NCBI RefSeq assembly: GCF_010093065.1 | Contig: NZ_CP048113.1 | Coordinates: 930,001-994,000, forward strand | Origin: Chitinophaga agri | GTDB taxonomy: Bacteria > Bacteroidota > Bacteroidia > Chitinophagales > Chitinophagaceae | Reading direction: 5' to 3' | DNA length: 64,000 nt | Part shown: piece by piece, positions 43,301 to 51,904 of the stretch | Position numbering within the stretch: position 1 is the first letter of the stretch | Layout of the letters: the number at the start of each line of letters is the position of its first letter | The notes under the pieces: model-generated | What the model was told of the DNA's origin: nothing | The model's input: the letters and a program-made list of their open reading frames with translations, nothing else | The model's database searches: none | Translations under genes and position numbers: made by a program

Positions 43301-43630
43301 TTGTTGGCATTGCGTATGGCAAGGGTGTTCCTTCAAAAGATCAATTTGCAGCGCGCCTTTCAGTCAAAGAATGAGCGGAGGCGACATAAGATTACAGCAG
43401 ATGCTTTACTGGACTTCCCAACCAGCCTGATAATCAGTTGGTCAGGTATGAGAGGGATCGTCTCACTGGCGATAGCGATTGGGCTGCCGGTTACGCTTGA
43501 AAGCGGCGCGCCATTCCCACTACGTAATGAGATCATCTTTATATCAGTGGCTGTTGTGTTGTTTACATTGCTTGGACAGGGGCTCACCTTACCCTGGATC
43601 GTAAAGCAGCTGAAGCGGCATAAATCTTAG
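43301..43630 (+). pseudogene. C-terminal remnant of a CPA1 Na+/H+ antiporter
   Basis: 109-codon frame whose product matches only the end of CPA1 (NhaP-type) antiporters. SWSGMRGIVSLAIAIGLP is the conserved late transmembrane motif. EIIFISVAVVLFTLLGQGLTLPWIVKQL is the last helix of the family. The first roughly 350-400 residues, including the ion-binding helices, are absent. An intact protein would be about 500 aa, so this cannot transport. It directly follows the TPP riboswitch terminator and overlaps the convergent DUF763 stop by 4 nt. I read it as a deletion product. Confidence 0.85.
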
Positions 43631-44835
43631 AACAAACTTAACTGATCACCCTCTTTCTTCTTCGGGGGCTGTGCCTTTCCCATCACTGTCTGTCCGCCGT
43701 ATCGCCACGAGTTATCTCTTTCCTGTTGAATGAGATCTTCCAGCCGGGCATTCGGAATAAAATCCTTTTCCACCTGCTGTGACAACTGCGAGAGCTTACG
43801 GATGGCGTCCTGTTTATCGGACTGACCGATCTTAGCTTTGTTAACGGCATCTTTCAATACGCTGATCGTCTCATCATACACATTGACAGGAACAGGGAAG
43901 GGATGCCCATCTTTTCCGCCATGTGCAAAAGAGAATCGCGCCGGATCGGTAAACCGGGAGGGGGTACCATGTATCACTTCGCTGACCAGCGTAAGCGACT
44001 GTAAGGTACGGGGGCCTACACCCTCCAGCAGCAACAGCGATTCGAAGTCGTGCAGCTGACGCTCATGGGCTACAGCCAGCACACTTCCCAGTCTTTTGAG
44101 GTCTACATCTTTTGCCTTCACATCATGATGACCGGGCATGATCAGGTTCCTGATCTCTGGCAGCAGGTGGGCCGGTTTTTCCTTCACCAGTTCCAGCATG
44201 CCGGTTTTGGTCGCAGTTGCTTCCGGGTCGGTAAGGTTGAGAATAAGTCCCTGGTTCTTCCCGTATATAAATGTATGCGGCGCTTCTGTATAGGCTTTAA
44301 ATGCGGCAGAATGCCAGTGATAACGACGGGCCATGCTACTGGCATCGTTCATTCCCTGTTGGACGATGGCCCATTCGCCTTCGTCGGATACGATGAAAGT
44401 GTGCAGATATAGCTGAAATCCATCCTGGATAGCCGTATTATCTACCTTGGCAGCCAGTTTACTGCTACGTACAAGTTCCTGCCCGGGAAGGCCGGTACGC
44501 TCCGCAATGGCCAACAGTTCCGCCGGCGTCTGACGCGAATGCTTACCCTTTCCTCCACAGATATAGATACCCAGTTCCTGTGCCCTGGGATTCAAAGCTT
44601 TCTTTAACGCGCCCAGTACGCTTGTAGTGATACCCGAGGAATGCCAGTCCATCCCCAGCACGCATCCCAATGCCTGGAACCAGCAGGGATCACTGAGTTT
44701 CCGGATCACTTCCGCCTTTCCATAATCGGCAGCGATGGTTTCAATGATAGCACCTCCCAGCAGGCTCATTCTCTGCGCCAGCCATGGTGGTACGTGACCA
44801 TAATGTAAAGGTAGATCTGCATGTCCTCCCCGCAT
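43627..44835 (-). CDS. DUF763 protein
   Basis: 402-aa cytoplasmic protein matching DUF763 over its length. Segments are MRGGHADLPLHYGHVPPWL, CVLGMDWHSSGITTSVLGALK, ICGGKGKHSRQTP and RRYHWHSAAFKAY. A helix-hairpin-helix-like motif LLLLEGVGPRTLQSLTLV lies at about 270-290, pointing to nucleic-acid binding. Function unknown; His-rich conserved segments suggest metal-dependent catalysis. It lies 21 nt downstream of the MgtC-like gene and may share its transcript. Confidence 0.9.
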   Translation of the reverse strand: MRGGHADLPLHYGHVPPWLAQRMSLLGGAIIETIAADYGKAEVIRKLSDPCWFQALGCVLGMDWHSSGITTSVLGALKKALNPRAQELGIYICGGKGKHSRQTPAELLAIAERTGLPGQELVRSSKLAAKVDNTAIQDGFQLYLHTFIVSDEGEWAIVQQGMNDASSMARRYHWHSAAFKAYTEAPHTFIYGKNQGLILNLTDPEATATKTGMLELVKEKPAHLLPEIRNLIMPGHHDVKAKDVDLKRLGSVLAVAHERQLHDFESLLLLEGVGPRTLQSLTLVSEVIHGTPSRFTDPARFSFAHGGKDGHPFPVPVNVYDETISVLKDAVNKAKIGQSDKQDAIRKLSQLSQQVEKDFIPNARLEDLIQQERDNSWRYGGQTVMGKAQPPKKKEGDQLSLF

Positions 44836-44856
44836 ATACTGTTCCTATTTCTCTTT

Positions 44857-45525
44857 CTAAAGTGGGTTTGCCTGAACGGTGAAATGATGAATGTTCTTAT
44901 CCGCCATCAGTAAGTCAGTAAGGGCAGTGATCGCCTCTGGTTTACCGTTTACCTCATATTTCTCCTCTATAAGTGCATCCTCTCTTTTCTGTATCAGCAA
45001 TTTATAGTTCAATTCAAGCTGTTTGAATCTACCTGTGATCTCCTCAGGTTTGTATTTGTCTACCGGGTAGCTGATGGTGTAGGTACGTTTCTCTCTCCAT
45101 CGTCCGATATTCGTTTCAAGCGCTTTTAGTCCCAGTAGTAACCCCAATACGATCACCAGGGAGAACGCTGCCAGCACGAAATCACTCATACCGATGGCGA
45201 TGCCTAACGCGGAAGCGATCCATATTGTGGCAGCTGTGGTGATCCCGTCTATTGTAAAGTCACCTTTGAAAATAACGCCAGCGCCTATAAATCCGACGCC
45301 TGTGAGTATGTTTGACGCCACACGGTCGGGGCTACCCGGATATCCCAGTTCAACTGACAGGATCGTGAACAGGGTACTGCCCAGACAGATCAGGGTCAAT
45401 GTACGCATACCCGCTGCCTTATGCCGGTATTCCCGTTCAAGACCAAGCAATCCGCCTATAACGACCGCGACTATTACTTTAAGTAGCTGATGCTGTTCAA
45501 TATTTTGAAATAGAGACGCTTCCAT
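44857..45525 (-). CDS. MgtC/SapB-family membrane protein
   Basis: 222-aa protein with four hydrophobic segments (about residues 15-120) and a C-terminal soluble ACT-like domain of about 80 residues. VIGGLLGLEREYRHKAAGMRTLTLICLGSTLFT and SNILTGVGFIGAGVIFK are the family signatures, with the conserved Glu-Arg and GVGFIGAG. Relatives affect Mg2+ homeostasis and F1Fo ATPase or cation uptake. Start 45525 is fixed by the TACATTTG promoter just upstream; the frame is open for another 106 codons. Confidence 0.9.
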   Translation of the reverse strand: MEASLFQNIEQHQLLKVIVAVVIGGLLGLEREYRHKAAGMRTLTLICLGSTLFTILSVELGYPGSPDRVASNILTGVGFIGAGVIFKGDFTIDGITTAATIWIASALGIAIGMSDFVLAAFSLVIVLGLLLGLKALETNIGRWREKRTYTISYPVDKYKPEEITGRFKQLELNYKLLIQKREDALIEEKYEVNGKPEAITALTDLLMADKNIHHFTVQANPL

Positions 45526-45540
45526 AAACCTATTCAAATA

Positions 45541-45548
45541 CAAATGTA
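45541..45548 (-). promoter_or_regulatory. Bacteroidota -7 box for the MgtC-like gene
   Basis: The minus strand reads TACATTTG, a perfect TAnnTTTG, 15 nt before the start codon at 45525. It rules out the longer upstream start. Confidence 0.6.
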
Positions 45549-45634
45549 AGCCTTGGCATAATTCTTTAGGCATAATGCAGAAATCATACTTCTGATACTT
45601 TTCATTGTTAAACCTGGATAAATTTAAGTTAATC

Positions 45635-45886
45635 ATGAGAACGCAAACGAACGACCTCGGTAATAAAGCAATAACCCTTCGTCTGGCACTCTGTAAAATT
45701 GGTATCACTACTTGTCTCGCTATTATTCTGAGCATCTTCCTGTTTGCTTGCGGCAGTTCGAGAGAAAGTGGCAACACAACGGACAGTTCAACAATTATCC
45801 AGTCAGATACTTCCAGTACAGTAGACACTATGAACAGATCCATGGATACTTCTTCCGTAAGACCTGATTCTACGTCGATTAAGTAA
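45635..45886 (+). CDS. Small Ser/Thr-rich lipoprotein
   Basis: 83-aa protein with a positively charged N-region, a hydrophobic helix and lipobox LFACGSS. The mature part is about 45 residues, almost entirely Ser, Thr, Asp and Met, with no fold expected. It probably anchors to the envelope as a short lipid-tethered peptide. ATG 45635 is used; the frame opens at a TTG ten codons earlier. It is divergent from the MgtC-like gene and followed by a second similar lipoprotein gene. Confidence 0.6.
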   Translation: MRTQTNDLGNKAITLRLALCKIGITTCLAIILSIFLFACGSSRESGNTTDSSTIIQSDTSSTVDTMNRSMDTSSVRPDSTSIK

Positions 45887-45984
45887 CGTTGTGTGGTCGA
45901 TTGTCGACTATCGTCTACTATTTGTAGAAAAAAATACAGAGATGTATATGTGATAACTTATATCTGTTAACTCAAAAAGGGCTT

Positions 45985-46236
45985 ATGAAAAATACGTTAA
46001 AAAATAATCAGCTGTTGTTCGCATTTATGATCGCCGGAGGTACTTTCCTGGCAGCTTGTGGAAATGGTACAGGCACCCATTCTGATACGACTACTGTAGG
46101 AGGAGTGGAAAATGGCACTGTAACGCCCGACACAGCTCCATCGGCAGAAATACCACCAGGAGCGATCAACCCCGGGGAAGATTCTTCCCGCTATGGGACA
46201 GGAACTGCAGATTCCAGTAAGAACAGACAGCAATAA
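45985..46236 (+). CDS. Small lipoprotein, second of a pair
   Basis: 83-aa lipoprotein with lipobox LAACGNG. The mature region of about 55 residues is rich in Gly, Thr, Asp and Pro and looks disordered. It resembles the preceding lipoprotein in design rather than in sequence. ATG 45985 follows a short A/G-rich stretch. No known domain. Confidence 0.6.
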   Translation: MKNTLKNNQLLFAFMIAGGTFLAACGNGTGTHSDTTTVGGVENGTVTPDTAPSAEIPPGAINPGEDSSRYGTGTADSSKNRQQ

Positions 46237-46492
46237 GGTCAGTTACGGGAACAGTCAGCGAATACAAATGTAGTTACCATCAGGTAACGACTGCATAAGT
46301 GGTTTTTGGGAGATGGTCATTGTCTTCAGGCCCCTTAAAATTAATTAAACGACGCAGATTGGCTATTTAAGTCGTTGTAAACCAGATTGTATAACAAAAC
46401 AGTCCTTGTATTCGTATCTGTACTGCGGCTTTTCAGTACGCAGTGTGACATCCGCAGGGATGTACATTCGTAATTGACTATCGTCTTGGAAC
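46237..46492 (+). other. Gene-free region with several hairpins
   Basis: GTTACC-ATCA-GGTAAC (46273-46288), AACGAC/GTCGTT (46348-46376) and GTACTG/CAGTAC (46420-46439) are stable stems. CTGCGG (46424) and CCGCAG (46452) offer an alternative pairing to the last. The region ends in a terminator at 46493. It could be a long 3' UTR of the lipoprotein gene or a small RNA. No promoter box is evident. Confidence 0.4.
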
Positions 46493-46520
46493 AAAGGAGG
46501 TCTTTATGGCCTCCTTTATT
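46493..46520 (+). terminator. Terminator
   Basis: AAAGGAGG and CCTCCTTT form a perfect 8-bp stem with a 9-nt loop, followed by ATTTATTTTC. It precedes the ABC exporter gene and is 257 nt after the lipoprotein stop. Confidence 0.7.
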
Positions 46521-46544
46521 TATTTTCGTCAGCTTAAAATATTT

Positions 46545-46552
46545 TACCTTTC
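46545..46552 (+). promoter_or_regulatory. Possible -7 box for the ABC exporter
   Basis: TACCTTTC differs from TAnnTTTG in the last base. It lies 59 nt before the ATG and after the preceding terminator. Confidence 0.4.
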
Positions 46553-46610
46553 CACCCCGTCATAACCTATACAACTTGTTTATTCCTCCACTGGAAATGT
46601 TCACAAACTG

Positions 46611-48401
46611 ATGCAAGAAGATAGCACACCACAGAAAAAGCCTTTACGTGCAGCGGCTCTAAAACGCACACTCAGATTATATAAATATGTTAAACCGTAT
46701 TGGCCGGCATTCAGTCTGGGGATCCTGTTCCTCTTTGTGTCAAGTGCCGCCAATCTCGCCTTTCCAAAGCTGCTTGGGGAACTGGTTGATGCCGCTGGTG
46801 GACATCGTGTGACGACTGATCCACACCGTATCAATCAGATCGGGTTACTACTGGCGGCAATCCTCATTGCCCAGGGAATTTTCGGCTATTTGCGGATAAT
46901 GTTATTTGTTAATGTAACGGAGCGTTCACTGGCTTCCTTACGTCAGCATATTTATAACCATCTCATCAAACTGCCGATGCGCTTCTTTCTGAGCAGGCGT
47001 GTCGGGGAACTGGGTAGCCGGATCTCTTCGGATATTTCCCTGTTACAGGAAACATTTACTACAACGGTCGCTGAATTCATCAGGCAGATCATCATTATCG
47101 TTGGTGGTATTGTGCTGCTGTTACATACTTCTGTACAACTCACTTTGCTGATGCTGGCTACCTTGCCGGTGATCATGGTGATTGCCTATTTCTTCGGACG
47201 CTTCGTAAGACGGTATTCCAAGCTGGCGCAAAGTCAGGTGGCAGAAGCCAATACAATCGTTGAAGAAACCCTGCAGGGCGTGTTGAACGTCAAGGCCTTT
47301 GCTAACGAATTTTTCGAAATGAAAAGATACCGTCAGAAGATCCAGGAGGTCGCTGCAACAGGTATGAAGACCGGAAAGTTCCGCGGCGCTTTTGCTGCCA
47401 GTATGATTGTCGGGATCTTCGGCGCCATGATAGGCGTGATCTGGAGGGGCGCCTTACTGATCGCTGAAGGAAAAATGGACCCGGGCATGCTGCTGTCATT
47501 TGTGCTGTACTCCAGTTTCATTGGCGGCTCTGTGGCCGGTCTGGCAGAAGTGTATACCAGTATTCAGAAGAGTATTGGTGCGACGGAGCATCTGCTGGAG
47601 ATACTTGATGAACCGGCAGAGCCGATAGCAGAAACGGCTGTTGTCGCACCACAGGATCACCTCACCGGGCAGCTTTCCTTCAGCAATGTGTCTTTCCATT
47701 ATCCTACCAGGGAAGATCAGCAGGTGTTACAACATGTCTCATTTGATATAGCGCCTGACCAGCAGGTAGCACTGGTCGGACCCAGTGGCGCCGGAAAAAG
47801 CACGGTCGTGTCCTTACTGTTGCGCTTATATGATCCGCAGTCGGGAACAGTACGCTTTAACGGAAAAGATGCTACGTCGTTTCCGCTTTCCGCGTTGCGG
47901 AGTCAGATGGCGATCGTTCCACAGGACGTTTTCCTCTTTGGGGGCACCATCCGCGATAACATCGCTTACGGTAAACCGGAGGCAACCACCGAAGAGATCC
48001 GGGAAGCCGCACAAAAGGCAAACGCCTGGGAGTTCATAGCGCGCTTCCCCGATGGACTGGATACCGTCGTTGGGGAAAGGGGTATTCAGTTATCCGGCGG
48101 ACAACGGCAGCGTATTGCTATTGCCAGAGCTGTCCTGAAAAATCCCCGCATACTTATCCTCGATGAGGCTACCTCCGCACTTGACTCTGAATCAGAACGA
48201 CTGGTGCAGGATGCGTTGGAAAAGCTCATGGAGGGCCGGACCTCTATAGTGATCGCACACCGTTTAAGCACGGTGCGCCAGGCAGATAAGATCATTGTGC
48301 TGGACAAAGGGCAGCTGGTGGAAGAAGGTACGCACCAGGAACTGATCCTCATGGAGGGTGGTTTGTATAAAAGTCTGAGTGACATGCAGTTCTCGCATTA
48401 G
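46611..48401 (+). CDS. ABC exporter, MsbA/ABCB-like half-transporter
   Basis: 596-aa fused membrane-ATPase protein that works as a dimer. Six transmembrane helices lie within about residues 30-325. The nucleotide-binding domain (about 350-590) has Walker A GPSGAGKST, Q-loop IVPQDVFLFGG, signature LSGGQRQRIAIARA, Walker B ILILDEATSALD and H-loop IAHRLST. Everything needed for ATP hydrolysis is intact. Members flip lipids or export drugs and peptides; substrate unknown. It is a single gene. Confidence 0.95.
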   Translation: MQEDSTPQKKPLRAAALKRTLRLYKYVKPYWPAFSLGILFLFVSSAANLAFPKLLGELVDAAGGHRVTTDPHRINQIGLLLAAILIAQGIFGYLRIMLFVNVTERSLASLRQHIYNHLIKLPMRFFLSRRVGELGSRISSDISLLQETFTTTVAEFIRQIIIIVGGIVLLLHTSVQLTLLMLATLPVIMVIAYFFGRFVRRYSKLAQSQVAEANTIVEETLQGVLNVKAFANEFFEMKRYRQKIQEVAATGMKTGKFRGAFAASMIVGIFGAMIGVIWRGALLIAEGKMDPGMLLSFVLYSSFIGGSVAGLAEVYTSIQKSIGATEHLLEILDEPAEPIAETAVVAPQDHLTGQLSFSNVSFHYPTREDQQVLQHVSFDIAPDQQVALVGPSGAGKSTVVSLLLRLYDPQSGTVRFNGKDATSFPLSALRSQMAIVPQDVFLFGGTIRDNIAYGKPEATTEEIREAAQKANAWEFIARFPDGLDTVVGERGIQLSGGQRQRIAIARAVLKNPRILILDEATSALDSESERLVQDALEKLMEGRTSIVIAHRLSTVRQADKIIVLDKGQLVEEGTHQELILMEGGLYKSLSDMQFSH

Positions 48402-48440
48402 TGGTGCATTAAATATGCATTAACAGGGTGTATTCCCTGG

Positions 48441-48486
48441 AAGGCCATTCCAATATTCCCGGGCGGGAATCTGGAATGGCCTTTCT
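48441..48486 (+). terminator. Terminator of the ABC exporter gene
   Basis: AAGGCCATTCCA pairs with TGGAATGGCCTT (outer 12 bp), and ATTCCC pairs with GGGAAT inside. TCTTAATTG follows. The hairpin begins 40 nt after the stop. Confidence 0.8.
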
Positions 48487-48552
48487 TAATTGTACCATTC
48501 AGGGAATGGGCTAAAAAACAGGACCTGATAACCTTACTAACAGGGCACGGAC

Positions 48553-48633
48553 AGGTCACTTAAAGGGCACCTCAAGGGCACTTCAATATCCAAGGGATAT
48601 TGAAGTGCCCTTGAGGTGCCCTTTAAGTGACCT
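48553..48633. repeat. Perfect 38-bp inverted repeat (81-nt hairpin)
   Basis: Arms 48553-48590 and 48596-48633 are exact reverse complements with a 5-nt loop CAAGG. Each arm contains a tandem unit, AAGGGCACCTC followed by AAGGGCACTTC. Another GGGCAC lies just before at 48543. It is located after the ABC exporter terminator and outside any gene. Such a long perfect stem is far more than a terminator needs. Confidence 0.95.
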
Positions 48634-48718
48634 ATTGGTGATACCTTCGTGTAAAGATCAGACCGATAGCAGCAAGGTGTTTGTCTGCTATCAGGCAGCA
48701 GGAACAAGCGTAAACAGC

Positions 48719-48753
48719 AACGCCTTCAGTTCTTGCGAACCGAAGGCGTTTTA
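48719..48753. terminator. Hairpin terminator beside the thioesterase gene
   Basis: AACGCCTTC and GAAGGCGTT form a 9-bp outer stem; GTTC and GAAC continue it after one A-C mismatch. The T-rich side (TTTTATAT) is on the plus strand. It lies 27 nt past the stop of the convergent thioesterase gene. Confidence 0.65.
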
Positions 48754-48779
48754 TATGAAATTATAACGGCAGGTCAGGC

Positions 48780-49256
48780 CTACATGTAAGGTCTCATTTC
48801 CTCCTCAATGTTCTGTCTGAGCGCCATTAGCTTTTTAGCATAGTTCTCCATTTCGATGGCTGCCTGCGTTTCGGGCACCCATTTAGGCACCGGAACCGTT
48901 TTGCCATTATCATCCACCGCAGCGAACACCATTACGCAGTGGGTGGTTTTGATCCTGTCCTTACGACGCGGATTACCCGCCTGCACATTGATCGCAATAT
49001 GCATACTGGACGTACCCGTGTAGATAACAGTAGCCGTTATTTCCACCATATCTCCAATGGAGATAGGCTTGAAGAAACGGATACCACCCACATAGACTGT
49101 TACGCAGTATTCACCGCTCCAGTTGGCCGCACAGGCGTAACCTGCCTGGTCAATCCATTTCATTACGGCGCCCCCATGCACTTTACCTCCAAAGTTTACG
49201 TCAGACGGTTCTGCAAGAAAGCGGAGCGTGACGGTGTTGCTGATAGCATCGATCAT
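48780..49256 (-). CDS. Hot-dog fold acyl-CoA thioesterase
   Basis: 158-aa YciA/BACH-type thioesterase. SDVNFGGKVHGGAVMKWIDQAGYACAANWS gives the hot-dog helix with the catalytic Asp region, and VEITATVIYTGTSSMHIAINVQ is the central strand. It hydrolyses acyl-CoA to free acid and CoA in the cytoplasm. It lies 26 nt behind the receptor gene on the same strand, so it may be co-transcribed. Confidence 0.92.
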   Translation of the reverse strand: MIDAISNTVTLRFLAEPSDVNFGGKVHGGAVMKWIDQAGYACAANWSGEYCVTVYVGGIRFFKPISIGDMVEITATVIYTGTSSMHIAINVQAGNPRRKDRIKTTHCVMVFAAVDDNGKTVPVPKWVPETQAAIEMENYAKKLMALRQNIEEEMRPYM

Positions 49257-49282
49257 AAGTATTCGGTTTTGGACAGGTAAAA

Positions 49283-51760
49283 TTAAAATTCTTCTTTGTT
49301 TTCCTGTCCTTCTTCTTTTTTACCGCCTTTACGCTTAAACAACTGTGTATCCATTTTACCGAAACGATAAGACACGTTCAGTCGCAGTTCGCGGGTAGCA
49401 CGCTTGCGGTATCTTTCCTGCTCAGAGAAGGCCGTGTTGGTGTAAGACAGGTTACGGTCGGTATTGAAGATATCGTTCAACGCCAGAGACACCACCAGGT
49501 TCCTCTTCTTCAGGAACTCCTTACGCAGCGCTATATCAGCAGAGTATTGTGCCGCTCTTTCCCCCTGTGGAAGGATCTGTTTGGACTCGTAGTTACCAGT
49601 TACCTGCAGCGAGGTATTCCATCCCAGTTTGGTATTACTGTTCACTTTACCAAACCAGATAAAGCCCTGATTAGTAAGGTTGTTCTGCAGGTTGCTTGCA
49701 TTGATCTTTTGCTGCGCAAGGTTCAGGTTCGATGTGATGTCCCAGCCTTTTATGATCTGGTTGCGAACTGTAAATTCAGCACCGTACGCATTACGGGTAT
49801 TCGCATTCACCGGATAAGACAATACTACTTTCTGCGTCTGACCATTGATGGTCAGGGTTGTGTCTGTATAAAAATCAGTGATGGCTTTTTCCGTATTTCT
49901 GAAGTAAACAGACACCAGCACGTTATGTTTTCGATTGAAATCCTTCAGATAGCTTAATTCGAATGAGTTGGTGAACTCAGGACGTAAAGCCGGGTTACCA
50001 CGGCTGGCACTCTGGGCCGTGTAGTCCAGGTTAGGCAGCAGGTCGCGGAACCATGGGCGACGTATACGGCGGCTATAGTTCAGTTGGAGCTCATGGTCAC
50101 CTTTGAATTTCTGGGAGAGGAAGATGCTGGGGAACAGGCTGATAGGATAATCGATCTTGTAGCTGTTCTTGTTCTGGCTTCTCATTTCTCCATCGTAGAA
50201 GGACTGCTCCGCACGCAGACCACCCTGGTATCCGAAGTTGCCGGAGGTACCTGAATAGCTCACATATGCAGCGTTCACTGTTTCTGAGTAACGGTAATTA
50301 TTTGAAAGGGAAGAATCTAATACATATTGACCAGTAGTATAATCCTGCCCCTTGGTATTCAGTTCGTTATTGAACTTACGTGTGGTAGTACGCAGACCAG
50401 CTTCTATCTTAGAGTTCTCCGTTAGTGGGTTTACGTAATCGATCTGACCAGTGATATAGGTGGTATTACCACTACCACGACCATACCGTGACTGTGGGAT
50501 GTTAGGAGAGTCGATCGGCTGATGACCCAGATTATAATATTGCAGAGAATAATCTGAATTGTCTTTGGACCTCGCGTAGTTGTAGTTGAAGTCCGCAGTC
50601 AGTTCATGACCCTGTTTTGCAAAGGTATGCTTATAACCTACCTGGGTGCTGTAGTTACGGAAGTTATGGTTCTGGTTATCAACACCAGTACCATAGCGTA
50701 CTTCATCCCTGTTAATGTCCTTATCGTAGAGTTTCAGATCGCTGTTATCTTTGAAATCACCAGCAGTGATACCCTGCGCGATGGTAAAGGTGTTCCGGTT
50801 GTCCATGAACCAGTCAAACCCGATACGGCCATTCTGGAAACGGCGACCGTTCTCTCCATCGTTAAACTGGTCCAGGTAAGTAGTGGTATCAGCGCCGATG
50901 TTTTTACGGAACAGGTGAGAGCGTGAGCTACCCTGACGGCTTCTCAGATTATAGCTCAGGGAGAGGTTGAATTTCTCCTTACGGATATTGAGGTCCGTAC
51001 CGATGTTACCACCACCCAAGGTGGACAGACCACCATTGATCTGGCCGTTGATGCCTGCTCTGCGGTTCTTTTTAAGAACAATATTCAGGATACCGCTTAC
51101 ACCTTCCGCATCGTACTTGGCAGAGGGGTTCGTCACTACTTCCACCGTAGCGATGGCGTCAGCAGGGATCTGATCAAGTGTAAGAGTGGTAGGGCGACCG
51201 TCTACAAAGATGGTAGGAGAGCCGTTACGCACGCTCACGTTTCCATCGATGTCAACATTTACAGAGGGGACCTGTTTGAGTACATCCGTAGCGGTACCAC
51301 CTACGCTGGAAATATTTTTATCGACGTTGAAGACCCGTTTGTCGATCGCCATCTGGAAGGCAGGCTTTTCGCTTACCACCTCTACAGCGGCCAGTGATCT
51401 TACATTTGCGGCTAGTTTAATATTACCAATATCTATACTATTATTTTTTGCCGTCAGTGAAATTGTTTTATAAACGGTTTCATAGCCAATAAAATTCACC
51501 TTCATGATATATTTGCCAAGAGGGATTTCCGGAAAATTGAAATCACCATTTGGCTTAGACAGCATACCCGTAGCGACGCTTGAATCTGCTGCACGGAGCA
51601 GGGCCACTGAAGCGTATTCAATAGGAGCATTGGTTGTTGCATCAACGAGTTTTCCGTATAGGGAGCCGTTTTCCCCTGATTTCTGCGCTGGTTCCTGCGC
51701 ATGAACGGCGGTGAGGAATGAGACCAACATTCCCAAACATAAATAGACAATTTTCTGCAT
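49283..51760 (-). CDS. Outer-membrane beta-barrel receptor, TonB-dependent type
   Basis: 825-aa outer-membrane protein. Signal peptide ends at HAQE (about residue 22). Residues about 33-115 are a carboxypeptidase-regulatory-like domain (GKLVDATTNAPIEYASVALL...GYETVYKTISL). A plug domain follows at about 125-235 with GTATDVLKQVPSVNVD and GSPTIFVDGRPT. The rest is a large beta-barrel of the OMP_b-brl_3 type. The C-terminal tail is a charged Lys/Glu-rich stretch instead of a terminal Phe. No SusD-like partner is adjacent, so it is not a SusCD pair. Ligand unknown. Confidence 0.92.
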   Translation of the reverse strand: MQKIVYLCLGMLVSFLTAVHAQEPAQKSGENGSLYGKLVDATTNAPIEYASVALLRAADSSVATGMLSKPNGDFNFPEIPLGKYIMKVNFIGYETVYKTISLTAKNNSIDIGNIKLAANVRSLAAVEVVSEKPAFQMAIDKRVFNVDKNISSVGGTATDVLKQVPSVNVDIDGNVSVRNGSPTIFVDGRPTTLTLDQIPADAIATVEVVTNPSAKYDAEGVSGILNIVLKKNRRAGINGQINGGLSTLGGGNIGTDLNIRKEKFNLSLSYNLRSRQGSSRSHLFRKNIGADTTTYLDQFNDGENGRRFQNGRIGFDWFMDNRNTFTIAQGITAGDFKDNSDLKLYDKDINRDEVRYGTGVDNQNHNFRNYSTQVGYKHTFAKQGHELTADFNYNYARSKDNSDYSLQYYNLGHQPIDSPNIPQSRYGRGSGNTTYITGQIDYVNPLTENSKIEAGLRTTTRKFNNELNTKGQDYTTGQYVLDSSLSNNYRYSETVNAAYVSYSGTSGNFGYQGGLRAEQSFYDGEMRSQNKNSYKIDYPISLFPSIFLSQKFKGDHELQLNYSRRIRRPWFRDLLPNLDYTAQSASRGNPALRPEFTNSFELSYLKDFNRKHNVLVSVYFRNTEKAITDFYTDTTLTINGQTQKVVLSYPVNANTRNAYGAEFTVRNQIIKGWDITSNLNLAQQKINASNLQNNLTNQGFIWFGKVNSNTKLGWNTSLQVTGNYESKQILPQGERAAQYSADIALRKEFLKKRNLVVSLALNDIFNTDRNLSYTNTAFSEQERYRKRATRELRLNVSYRFGKMDTQLFKRKGGKKEEGQENKEEF

Positions 51761-51862
51761 GATCCTTATATCTTTTCTTATAATAGCCTGTAACTGACAT
51801 AAAAGTAGACCGATTTAAAAAAAGATTGTGCCCATAATGGATGAATGGCACGTTGGGTTATG

Positions 51863-51870
51863 TATCTTTA
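51863..51870 (+). promoter_or_regulatory. Possible -7 box for the DUF695-RraB gene
   Basis: TATCTTTA matches TAnnTTTG in all but the last base and lies 35 nt before ATG 51905. It argues against the longer frame starting at 51845. Confidence 0.45.
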
Positions 51871-51904
51871 CACCCGACAGTTACATTTTTCGAATCAATG
51901 CATT

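Noticed and set aside
45526..45843. N-terminal extension of the MgtC-like protein
   Set aside because: A perfect TACATTTG box lies just upstream of 45525 and the extension overlaps the divergent lipoprotein gene.
49283..51760. SusC-like component of a polysaccharide utilisation locus
   Set aside because: No SusD-like lipoprotein, glycoside hydrolase or ECF/anti-sigma pair is adjacent, and the barrel is the shorter OMP_b-brl_3 type.
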